This document shows positions 1-7,074 of a DNA stretch of 64,000 nucleotides, piece by piece. The notes beneath the pieces were generated by a model that was not told the origin of the DNA, did no database searches, and worked only from the letters and a program-made list of their open reading frames with translations. A program made the position numbers and the translations under genes. This stretch comes from Roseomonas sp. HF4 (GTDB taxonomy: Bacteria; Pseudomonadota; Alphaproteobacteria; Acetobacterales; Acetobacteraceae), in NCBI RefSeq assembly GCF_005222755.1, contig NZ_STGD01000002.1:62001-126000 (forward strand), given 5' to 3'. Within the stretch, counting starts at the first letter, position 1. Every line of letters starts with the position of its first letter.

Positions 1-120
1 CGGGCGCGTGATGGCGCGCTGCACGAAGCGGAAGCGCGCGTCCCCCGCAAGCCGCGCACGCGCCAGGCCCATCAGCGTGTCCTTGCCCGCCCCCGAGGGC
101 CCGACCACCGCCAGCAGCAT
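1..120 (-). CDS. phnN: Ribose 1,5-bisphosphate phosphokinase PhnN (partial, N-terminus only)
   Basis: The first 40 codons read leftward from an ATG at 118-120 and run off the left edge. They begin MLLAVVGPSGAGKDTLMG, a P-loop with the Gly-Pro-Ser-Gly-Ala-Gly-Lys-Asp signature of PhnN; guanylate kinase has Gly-Lys-Ser/Thr instead. The stretch ends with QRAITRP, also PhnN/guanylate-kinase-like. PhnN phosphorylates ribose 1,5-bisphosphate to PRPP and is the last step of the C-P lyase route for phosphonates, so other phn genes may lie just left of the window. It is divergent from the GGT gene, with about 80 bases between them. Most of the protein is unseen, so activity cannot be judged. Confidence 0.8.
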   Translation of the reverse strand, partial: MLLAVVGPSGAGKDTLMGLARARLAGDARFRFVQRAITRP

Positions 121-200
121 CGCCCTTCGCCCCCGCAGGATTGACGCGCCCCCTGTGCTGCGCGACGAACTTCCGCGCAAGTCCCCGAGGATGCACGCCG

Positions 201-2039
201 ATGCCCGACGCCCGTCTGGAGATGATCGGCTTCCCCGCCAAGGAACCGCCCAGCATGTTCACCACCCGCCCCGAGATCATCGGCACCTTCGGCGCCGTCG
301 CCTCCACCCACTGGCTCGCGAGCCAGGTCGGCATGGCGGTGCTGGAGCGCGGCGGCAACGCCTTCGACGCGGCCGCCGCGGCGGGCTTCACGCTGCAGAT
401 CGTGGAGCCGCACCTGAACGGCCCGGGTGGCGACTGCCCGATCATCCTGCACAGCGCGCGCACGGGCGGGCAGCAGGTGATCTGCGGCCAGGGGCCGGCG
501 CCGGCGGGGCTGACCGTGGCGCACATGCGCGCGTTGGGGCACGACATCATGCCGGGCACCGGGCTGCTGGCAACGCCCGTGCCGGGCGCCTTCGACGCCT
601 GGATGCTGATGCTGCGCGACCACGGGACGTGGAGCGTTCGGGAGGTGCTGGCCTACGCCATCGGCTATGCCCGGCACGGCGCGCCGATGGTGCCGCGCAT
701 CCGCGCCACGATCGACAGCGTGCGGCCCCTGTTCGAAAGCGAGTGGCCGACCTCGGCCGCGCTCTGGCTGCGCGATGGCGGGCCAAAGCCGGACGGGCTC
801 TATGCCAACCCCGCGCTGGCCGACACCTATGAGCGCGTGGTGCGCGAGGCGGAGGCCGCCGGCGGCAGCCGGGAAAAGCAGGTCGATGCCGCGCGCGCCG
901 CCTGGTACCGCGGCTTCGTGGCCGAGGCGATCGGCCGCTTCGCCGCCACCACCGAGGCGATGGACACCTCCGGCCGCCGCCACCGCGGCGTCATCACCGC
1001 CGACGACATGGCGCGCTGGTCGGCCACCATCGAGGCGCCGCTGGCCTTCGACTACCGCGGCCACACGGTGCTGAAATGTGGCCCCTGGAGCCAGGGGCCG
1101 GCGATGCTGCAGACGCTGGCGCTGATGGCCGGCTTCGACGTCGATGCGATGGACCCGGTGGGCAGCGACTTCATCCACCACGTGGTCGAGGCGCAGAAGC
1201 TCGCCTTCGCCGACCGGGAAGCCTTCTACGGCGATCCGGACTTCGTCGACGTGCCGATGGCCACGCTGCTGTCGCGTGCCTACGGCGATGCACGCCGGGC
1301 GCTGATCACGGACCGCGCCTCAATGGAATTCCGCCCCGGCAGCCCGGACGGATTGGCGCCGCGCACCGACTACGCGGCGGCCGTGCGGCGTTCGCAGGAC
1401 ATGGCGGCGGCAGCCGGGTCGGGGGAGCCGACGGTATCGCGCCTCGGCGCCTCGGGCGGGGATACCTGCCATGTCGACGTGATCGACCGGCACGGCAACA
1501 TGGTGAGCGCGACGCCATCGGCCGGCTGGCTGCAATCCTCCCCAGCCATTCCGGAGCTCGGCTTCTGCCTCGGGTCGCGCTGCCAGATGTTCTGGCTGGA
1601 CGAGACGCTGCCGAACGGCCTTCTGCCCGGCAAGCGACCGCGCACGACGCTCTCGCCGTCGATGGTGCTGCGCGACGGCGCGCCCTGGCTGTCCTTCGGC
1701 ACGCCGGGCGGCGAACAGCAGGACCAGTGGCAGCCGATCATGCTGCTGCGCATGATCCACCACGGGATGAACATCCAGCAGGCGATCGACCTGCCGTCCT
1801 TCCATTCCGAACACTGGATCAGCAGCTTCTGGCCGCGCGGGGCGAAGCCCGGGAAGGTGGTGATCGAGGGGCGCTACCTGCCGATCGTGCTCGAGGAGCT
1901 GATCGCGAAGGGCCATGCGGCCGAGATGGGCGGCAATTGGTCCGAGGGCCGGCTGACCGGCGCGCGGCGCGAGCCGGACGGCACCATCCGCGCCGGCGCC
2001 AATCCGCGCGGCATGCAGGGCTACGCGGTCGGCCGCTGA
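201..2039 (+). CDS. Gamma-glutamyltransferase family protein (GGT 1)
   Basis: A 612-residue Ntn-hydrolase of the gamma-glutamyltranspeptidase family, which cleaves itself at a conserved Thr and then hydrolyses or transfers gamma-glutamyl (or acyl) groups. The N-terminal half has the family blocks ERGGNAFDAAAAAGF and EPHLNGPGGD. The predicted catalytic Thr is Thr422 in GDTCHVDVIDRHGNMVSATP, where the usual Thr-Thr-His is Thr-Cys-His. The C-terminal GTPGGEQQDQ block is kept. No signal peptide is visible, so a cytoplasmic enzyme is inferred. The start at 201 was chosen because GAGG lies about 10 bases upstream; in-frame ATGs at 222 and 255 are alternatives. It overlaps the next gene by one base (TGATG). 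Its amide substrate is unknown. Confidence 0.85.
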   Translation: MPDARLEMIGFPAKEPPSMFTTRPEIIGTFGAVASTHWLASQVGMAVLERGGNAFDAAAAAGFTLQIVEPHLNGPGGDCPIILHSARTGGQQVICGQGPAPAGLTVAHMRALGHDIMPGTGLLATPVPGAFDAWMLMLRDHGTWSVREVLAYAIGYARHGAPMVPRIRATIDSVRPLFESEWPTSAALWLRDGGPKPDGLYANPALADTYERVVREAEAAGGSREKQVDAARAAWYRGFVAEAIGRFAATTEAMDTSGRRHRGVITADDMARWSATIEAPLAFDYRGHTVLKCGPWSQGPAMLQTLALMAGFDVDAMDPVGSDFIHHVVEAQKLAFADREAFYGDPDFVDVPMATLLSRAYGDARRALITDRASMEFRPGSPDGLAPRTDYAAAVRRSQDMAAAAGSGEPTVSRLGASGGDTCHVDVIDRHGNMVSATPSAGWLQSSPAIPELGFCLGSRCQMFWLDETLPNGLLPGKRPRTTLSPSMVLRDGAPWLSFGTPGGEQQDQWQPIMLLRMIHHGMNIQQAIDLPSFHSEHWISSFWPRGAKPGKVVIEGRYLPIVLEELIAKGHAAEMGGNWSEGRLTGARREPDGTIRAGANPRGMQGYAVGR

Positions 2040-2881
2040 TGCGCGCCCTCGTCGCGCTGGTGCATTTCTTCCGGGCGGAGGAGGGCTCGACCCATTCCTC
2101 GACCGATGCGCATCGGCGCGACCAGCGCGCGGCCACGCTGAAGCGCGTGATCGACGGCTGGCGCGGCACCTTCGGCCCGACCACGGTCCTGAACATCGAG
2201 CACAAGCGCTTCGAGCGCCTGCGCGGCGTGGCGGACGGGCTCGACATCGTGGTGCTGACCAACGGCCAGGACCACCTGCTGGACGAGTCGCATGCGAAGG
2301 CGCGCGGGGTCCGGCACGTGCGCGTACAGCTCGACGACCCGCGCATGCTGGGCTTCGCGGCGCGGCGCCTCTTCGCCGATGCGCGCCATGCCTACGACCT
2401 GTTCTGCTATTCCGAGGACGATCTCCGCGTCGCCGACCCGGGCTTCCTGGCGAAGATCATGGCCTTCCAGGACGCGCACGGCCCGAAGCGCCTCCTGATG
2501 CCGAACCGCTTCGAATGGAACCCGGCGGGGCCGACGCTCAAGACCTGGATCGACGGCGACCTCCGCCCCGGCGCGACCGCCGCCTGGCGCGACCCGCTGC
2601 CGGACGAGGAGATGCTGCGCCTGCCGGGGGTCACCTTCCGCCGCGCGCTCAACCCGCACAGCGGCTTCCATGCCCTGACCGCCGTGCAGCTCGCGCACTG
2701 GATGCGCCAGCCGCATTTCGCCGACGGGGACTGTTCCTTCATCTCGCCGCTCGAGAGCGCGGCGACGCTCGGGGTCATGAAGGCCTTCCCGATCTACAAG
2801 GCCTTCGGGGCGGATGCGGGGTTCCTCGAGATCGAGCACCTCGACACCCGCTTCTCGTCCATGCCGCTGCCAGGAGGATGA
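2039..2881 (+). CDS. Uncharacterised protein, glycosyltransferase-like
   Basis: A 280-residue soluble protein that I do not recognise as a named family. It starts MRALVALVHFF, with the ATG overlapping the upstream GGT stop, so it is probably translationally coupled. The segment YDLFCYSEDDLRVADPGFL (Glu126-Asp127-Asp128) resembles the acidic metal-binding motif of GT-A glycosyltransferases, and RLLMPNRFEWN and NPHSGFHALT follow where such enzymes carry acceptor-side motifs. The family resemblance is my inference. No signal peptide or membrane segment is seen. Its place between a GGT and an amidohydrolase gene is odd for a glycosyltransferase. Confidence that the gene is real is high; confidence in the function is low. 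Confidence 0.7.
   Translation: MRALVALVHFFRAEEGSTHSSTDAHRRDQRAATLKRVIDGWRGTFGPTTVLNIEHKRFERLRGVADGLDIVVLTNGQDHLLDESHAKARGVRHVRVQLDDPRMLGFAARRLFADARHAYDLFCYSEDDLRVADPGFLAKIMAFQDAHGPKRLLMPNRFEWNPAGPTLKTWIDGDLRPGATAAWRDPLPDEEMLRLPGVTFRRALNPHSGFHALTAVQLAHWMRQPHFADGDCSFISPLESAATLGVMKAFPIYKAFGADAGFLEIEHLDTRFSSMPLPGG
2872..2877 (+). promoter_or_regulatory. Ribosome binding site AGGAGG deciding the amidohydrolase start
   Basis: A perfect AGGAGG sits inside the end of the upstream gene. It touches the ATG at 2878 but lies 6 bases before the ATG at 2884, so 2884 is the better start for the amidohydrolase. Confidence 0.6.
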
Positions 2882-2883
2882 GC

Positions 2884-3708
2884 ATGAGGATCGTCGACGC
2901 GCAGATCCATATCTGGGCCAGCGGGACGCCGAGCGGCGACCACCGCCAGGTCCCGGTCTTCACGGCCGAGGAGGCGCTGGCCGAGATGGACGCGGCCGGG
3001 GTGGACGCCGCCGTGCTGCATCCGCCGGTATCCTGGGACCCGGGCGCGAACGCGGTGTCGGAAGCCGCTGCGGCGAAGTATCCGGCTCGCTTCTGCATCC
3101 TCGGCCAGGTGCCGCTCGATACGCCCGAGACGTCCCGCCCGCTGCTGGCCACCTGGCGCGAGAGGCCCGGGCAATGCGGCCTCCGCTACCCGCTGGTGCG
3201 CGCGGACCAGGAACGCTGGCCCTTCGACGGCACGATGGACTGGCTCTGGCCGGCGGCGGAGGCGGCGGGGCTGCCGATCGCCACCATGGCCTGGCGCTAT
3301 CTGCCCGAATTCGCCCGCATCGCGGAACGCCACCCGCGCCTGCGCCTCATCATCGACCATTGCGGCGCGATCCGGCACGAGAAGGGTGCGGAGGCCTTCG
3401 CGAACATCGACGCCGTGACGGACCTCGCGCGCCTGCCGAATGTCGCGGTCAAGGCGACCGGCGCGCCGGGCTATTCGCGGGAAGCCTACCCGTTCCGGGA
3501 CATCCATGACGGGCTGCATCGCCTGTTCGATGCCTTCGGCCCGGATCGCTTCTTCTGGGGCACCGATATCACGCGCATGCCGTGTTCCTGGACGCAGTGC
3601 ATCACGCTGTTCACCGAGGAACTGCCCTGGCTGCAGGGCCCGGCGATGCCGCGCGTGATGGGCGGCGCCGTCTGCGACTGGATCGGCTGGCGGGCGCCCA
3701 GCGCCTAG
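2884..3708 (+). CDS. Amidohydrolase family protein (COG3618-type TIM-barrel hydrolase)
   Basis: A 274-residue predicted metal-dependent hydrolase of the amidohydrolase_2 family, which includes 2-pyrone-4,6-dicarboxylate lactonase and L-fucono-lactonase. It opens MRIVDAQIHIW, the first-strand metal motif in a variant form. His159 lies in LRLIIDHCG and Asp228 in FFWGTDITRMP; both are expected active-site positions. The closing WIGW block is usual for the group. It acts in the cytoplasm, probably on a lactone or cyclic amide. It overlaps the preceding gene's stop region and is the third gene of the GGT operon. It ends tail to tail, 4 bases overlapping, with the flavodoxin gene. The substrate is unknown. 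Confidence 0.8.
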   Translation: MRIVDAQIHIWASGTPSGDHRQVPVFTAEEALAEMDAAGVDAAVLHPPVSWDPGANAVSEAAAAKYPARFCILGQVPLDTPETSRPLLATWRERPGQCGLRYPLVRADQERWPFDGTMDWLWPAAEAAGLPIATMAWRYLPEFARIAERHPRLRLIIDHCGAIRHEKGAEAFANIDAVTDLARLPNVAVKATGAPGYSREAYPFRDIHDGLHRLFDAFGPDRFFWGTDITRMPCSWTQCITLFTEELPWLQGPAMPRVMGGAVCDWIGWRAPSA

Positions 3709-4196
3709 AACATCCCGATCGAGAGGCCGGCGCCGAGGGTCGCGCCGAGTTCCTCGCAGCGGGCGAGGTCCTCGGCCGCGATGGTCTTGGGCGCGAGGAT
3801 CGCTTCGGGCGTCTGGGCGTCGGTGCAGACGATGAGCGGTTCCGCGACCATGCGCAGGCGCCACCCGGTCGCGATGCGGGCGACCTGCCGTGCGGCGTTC
3901 GTGCCGTCACTGCCCGCGCAGATCATGGCGGCATAGGCCCGGCCTTCGATCCGCCCGAGCACTGCGTAGTAGGTTCGGTCGAAGAAATCCTTCATCAGCC
4001 CGGCGATCGCCGCGAGGTTCTCCGGCGTCGCCAGGACATAGCCATCCGCCGAGATCAGATCCGCTGCACCCGCATCCGGGGCGTGGAGGAGGCGCACGCG
4101 CACCCCCTGCCCTTCCGCGCCGCGCGCGGCGGCCTCGGCCATCTGCCGCGTGCCGCCGGTCATGCTGTGGAAGACGATCAGCAGCGTCTTCGTCAT
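3705..4196 (-). CDS. Flavodoxin-like / NAD(P)H-dependent FMN reductase family protein
   Basis: A 163-residue flavodoxin-fold protein. It opens TKTLLIVFHSMTGGTRQMAEA, the beta1 strand and phosphate-binding loop (SMTGGTRQM) that hold FMN. The segments DGYVLATPENLAAIAGLMKDFFDR and AMICAGSDGTNAARQ match the other FMN-contact loops of NADPH-dependent FMN reductases. It probably works as a small flavoprotein reductase in the cytoplasm; the partner is unknown. It is divergent from the neighbouring CMD-like gene with about 38 bases between starts, so the two may share a control region. Confidence 0.8.
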   Translation of the reverse strand: MTKTLLIVFHSMTGGTRQMAEAAARGAEGQGVRVRLLHAPDAGAADLISADGYVLATPENLAAIAGLMKDFFDRTYYAVLGRIEGRAYAAMICAGSDGTNAARQVARIATGWRLRMVAEPLIVCTDAQTPEAILAPKTIAAEDLARCEELGATLGAGLSIGMF

Positions 4197-4234
4197 CCGC
4201 TATGCTCCCGCGCCACATCAACGGAGCGGATACG

Positions 4235-4645
4235 ATGACGGACGAAACCGCGCATGGCGCGCTGCGCAGCACGGGCCGGCAGGCAATGCGGGAGGTGCTG
4301 GGCGAGGCTTATATGGCGCGCCGCGACGCAAGCACCACGCCGCTGAACCAGGCGCTGCGGCACCTCTCCGAGGAATTCCCCTATGCCAGCCTCTGGACGC
4401 GCGGCACGCTGACACGTCGGGAGCGCAGCATGGTGACGGTCGGCATGCTGGTCGCCATGAGCCAGCATCACGAACTCCGCGGCCACCTCGTTGGCGCCCT
4501 CAACAATGGCTGCACGCCGGAGGAGATCGCGGAGGTCATCACCCATGCCTGCGCCTATGCAGGCTTCCCCGCCGCCATCGCCGCCATGCGCACGGCCGAG
4601 GAGGTGCTGCGCGAGGTCGCGCCGCCCGCCGCGGGCAGCACCTGA
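4235..4645 (+). CDS. Carboxymuconolactone decarboxylase (CMD) family protein
   Basis: A 136-residue all-alpha protein of the CMD/AhpD superfamily. The blocks LTRRERSMVTVGMLVAMSQHHELRGHL and GCTPEEIAEVITHACAYAGFPAAI are typical of gamma-carboxymuconolactone decarboxylase-like proteins, including the His of the ELRGHL segment. There is no CxxC pair, so an AhpD-like peroxidase role is unlikely. The start was chosen at the ATG 8 bases after GGAG (4223-4226), giving MTDETAHG. A longer start is possible but lacks a ribosome site. No protocatechuate genes are adjacent, so the substrate is left open. Confidence 0.85.
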   Translation: MTDETAHGALRSTGRQAMREVLGEAYMARRDASTTPLNQALRHLSEEFPYASLWTRGTLTRRERSMVTVGMLVAMSQHHELRGHLVGALNNGCTPEEIAEVITHACAYAGFPAAIAAMRTAEEVLREVAPPAAGST

Positions 4646-4710
4646 CCCCCCGGCGATCGCGCGGCATGGCGCCGCGGTCGCCATGGATCCGCCCTGGCCG
4701 CCGCCTGCCG

Positions 4711-5829
4711 TCATGGCCGCGACCCCGGGAGCCCTCCCGCCCGATCCGAGACCGCCCCGTCGGGCACGGCAGCCGCGACCTCCGTCGCGAGGCGCGCCAG
4801 CACGCCCAGCGCGCCATGCCACGGGCTGCCGCGCAGGCCGTCCGCGATCTCCGCCAGCCGAGGCGCGCAGGCGGGCTCCGCCAGGCAGGCGCGCAGCGCC
4901 ACGGCCTCGGGACATGCAAGCACGTCGCCGGCGTCCGGCAGCAGGCCCGTCAGGCCATCCGTCCCGAGCCAGGCCGCGACGCGCCGCGCCATCGGCGCGG
5001 CTCTCAGGAAGGGCCACGGATCCGCGCAGTCCAGCAGCCGCAGCAGCGCCGCGGCGGCAACCAGGCGTACCGGCACCCGGCCGCCGGGCAGGCCATGGCT
5101 CGCGCGACGCGCCATGCGGTCCAGCACCGCGATCCCTGCCGCGAAATCGGTCTCCGGAGGCAGGCTCCACCAGGCGCCATGGGTGTTACGGTCGTGATAG
5201 CGCTTGCGCACCAGGATCCGCGGCACCCGGCGCAGCGCACCCCGGCAGGCGAGTTCCATCAGCCAGGCCGTATCCGCCGCGATGTCCCCCGGCAGCCCGG
5301 CGGGCAGCAGCGGCCGGGGCTGCCCGGGACGCAGGCGGAACAGGCCGCGAAAGGCGACGCAGGCACATTGGTGCAGCATCGTCTCGAGCCTGCGCGCAAG
5401 CCCCGGCCCGACAATCTCGGGCTGCGCGAAGGTGAACTCGCTGGTCCCGAAGGCCTCGAGGTCGGCATAGGCGCCCACCGCATCCGGGTCCGCGGCCAAT
5501 GCCGCATGCAGCGACACGAGCCAGTCATCGGCCGGCAGGTCGTCATGCGGCATGATCGCGACGTGCTCGGTCTCCACCGCCTCGATCAGCGCGTTCGTAT
5601 TGCCCACCCAGCCGAGCCGCCGCGGCTGGACAATCCGCGCAAAACGCGCATCGCCCAGGAAGGCGTCGCACACGGCCGCGGTGCCCGCATCGGCCCCGTC
5701 GATCGAGACCAGCACGCGCAGCCCGGGCACCTGCTGCCGCGCCACGGCCTCCAGCGTCTCGGCGAGGAAGGTGGTGGCATTCCAGGCCGGAACGCAGAGC
5801 GTGGTGCCGGGCAGCAGGCGCCCGGTCAT
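4711..5829 (-). CDS. Family 2 glycosyltransferase
   Basis: A 372-residue protein with an N-terminal GT-A domain. TTLCVPAWNATTFLAETLEAV is the nucleotide-binding start typical of GT2. GWVGNTNALIEAVETEHVAIM is the second block, and MPHDDLPADDW (Asp96-Asp97) serves as the metal-binding acidic motif. The remaining 200 residues include KRYHDRNTHGAWW and several amphipathic helices of unknown role. No transmembrane segment is clear. The start ATG overlaps the upstream FAD oxidoreductase stop (ATGA), so the two are co-translated. It likely transfers a sugar to a glycan or small molecule; donor and acceptor are unknown. Confidence 0.8.
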   Translation of the reverse strand: MTGRLLPGTTLCVPAWNATTFLAETLEAVARQQVPGLRVLVSIDGADAGTAAVCDAFLGDARFARIVQPRRLGWVGNTNALIEAVETEHVAIMPHDDLPADDWLVSLHAALAADPDAVGAYADLEAFGTSEFTFAQPEIVGPGLARRLETMLHQCACVAFRGLFRLRPGQPRPLLPAGLPGDIAADTAWLMELACRGALRRVPRILVRKRYHDRNTHGAWWSLPPETDFAAGIAVLDRMARRASHGLPGGRVPVRLVAAAALLRLLDCADPWPFLRAAPMARRVAAWLGTDGLTGLLPDAGDVLACPEAVALRACLAEPACAPRLAEIADGLRGSPWHGALGVLARLATEVAAAVPDGAVSDRAGGLPGSRP

Positions 5830-7040
5830 GGCCTCGCCGTCCCCGCGCCAGCCGCGATCCGCGTGGCGAGGTCCTCGGCCAGCAGCGGCGCCAGCGTGTA
5901 CTTGCCCGTGTCCACGGAGTGGTAGCCGTCCTGCGCCGCGACCAGTCCTACCTCGCTGCGCTGGTGCAGCCGGCTGCGGGGGTCGTCGATGTCCGTGGCG
6001 CCGAGCGCATAGATCGCTCCGCCATCCACGACGGGCCGCGCCCCCGCCACGACGGCGGCGAGGCGGGGACACAGCCGGGCGAGCGCCGCGATGGTCGCCG
6101 CCGCGATGGCCGGAGCGTCCAGCCCGGCGCGCACGGCCCTCCAATCGGTCCGCGCGACCTGCCTTGCAACGCCGACCATCCCGGCGGGGTACCAGGCCAG
6201 GTAGAGCCTGCCGCATGGCCAGGCGACGATGTCGCCGAAGGGCCCGAGCACGAAGGTGGTCGACGGCGCACCCCGGTCGGCCCCAGCCTCGGCCTGCAGG
6301 AAAAGCCCGACCTTGTGGCGTATCATCGCGGCCGGCCGCGCCTCGAGGCCGGACGCAACATCCACGGCCGGCCGGTTGGCCCAGAGGCAGTTGACGATCT
6401 GCGCGAAGGGGCCGTCCCGGCATGCCGCGCCCTGCACCGTGCCATGGACCCGGAAGGCGCCGGCCGTGCCGGCCACCGCGGCCACGTCGAAGCCCGTGCG
6501 CAGCTCGACGCGCGGGTCCGCGCGCAAGGCGTCTCGCAGGAGTTCCGCGACGCGCCCGGTATCGACGGCGCGCTCGCCGGTCCGATAGGCGGCCCGCACC
6601 AGGCCGGGGTCGAAGCTCGCCTCGAGTTCGCCGGGCGAAAGGCGTCGCCAGGCGGCCTGCTCGGGCGGCCCTGTCCAGAGCGCCTGCACCCGCGCGAAAT
6701 GCGCCTCGATCGACGGCACCGACAGCTGGCTGTCCCGGTGCACCGCGTAGACGAAGGGCTCGGACTGCAACGGGTCGAGCACGCCTGCGCCAAGCCAGCG
6801 CTCGAGGATCGCCGCGAAGCAGGCCGCCCCGCGCTGCATCAGCGCCGCGGTGCGCAGCGACGGGTCCGCCGCATAGACGAAGCCGAGGTGCAGCTTTCCC
6901 TCGCTGTGCAGGCTGGCCTCGAGCATCGCTGCCTCGCGCCGCTCGAAGACCACGACCTGCAGGCCGCGCCGCGCGAGGGCAAGCGCGAGGCAGCAACCCA
7001 TCAGCCCCGCGCCGAGAACCGCGATCCGCCCCGCCATCAT
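5826..7040 (-). CDS. FAD-dependent oxidoreductase (DAO family)
   Basis: A 404-residue flavoprotein. The N-terminus MMAGRIAVLGAGLMGCCLA carries the GxGxxG dinucleotide fold (about residues 10-15), followed by the FERR acidic strand end. The HSEGKLHLGFVY block and DGYHSVDTGKYTLAPLLAEDL near the C-terminus fit the D-amino-acid oxidase/glycine oxidase superfamily. ATGs at 7040 and 7037 are equally possible starts; neither has a strong ribosome site. It overlaps the following glycosyltransferase gene and follows the thiamine-diphosphate enzyme gene by about 34 bases, so all three may form one leftward unit. The substrate is unknown. Confidence 0.8.
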   Translation of the reverse strand: MMAGRIAVLGAGLMGCCLALALARRGLQVVVFERREAAMLEASLHSEGKLHLGFVYAADPSLRTAALMQRGAACFAAILERWLGAGVLDPLQSEPFVYAVHRDSQLSVPSIEAHFARVQALWTGPPEQAAWRRLSPGELEASFDPGLVRAAYRTGERAVDTGRVAELLRDALRADPRVELRTGFDVAAVAGTAGAFRVHGTVQGAACRDGPFAQIVNCLWANRPAVDVASGLEARPAAMIRHKVGLFLQAEAGADRGAPSTTFVLGPFGDIVAWPCGRLYLAWYPAGMVGVARQVARTDWRAVRAGLDAPAIAAATIAALARLCPRLAAVVAGARPVVDGGAIYALGATDIDDPRSRLHQRSEVGLVAAQDGYHSVDTGKYTLAPLLAEDLATRIAAGAGTARP

Positions 7041-7074
7041 GGCGGAAGCACCGCCGGGACGCGGGGCGCCCACG

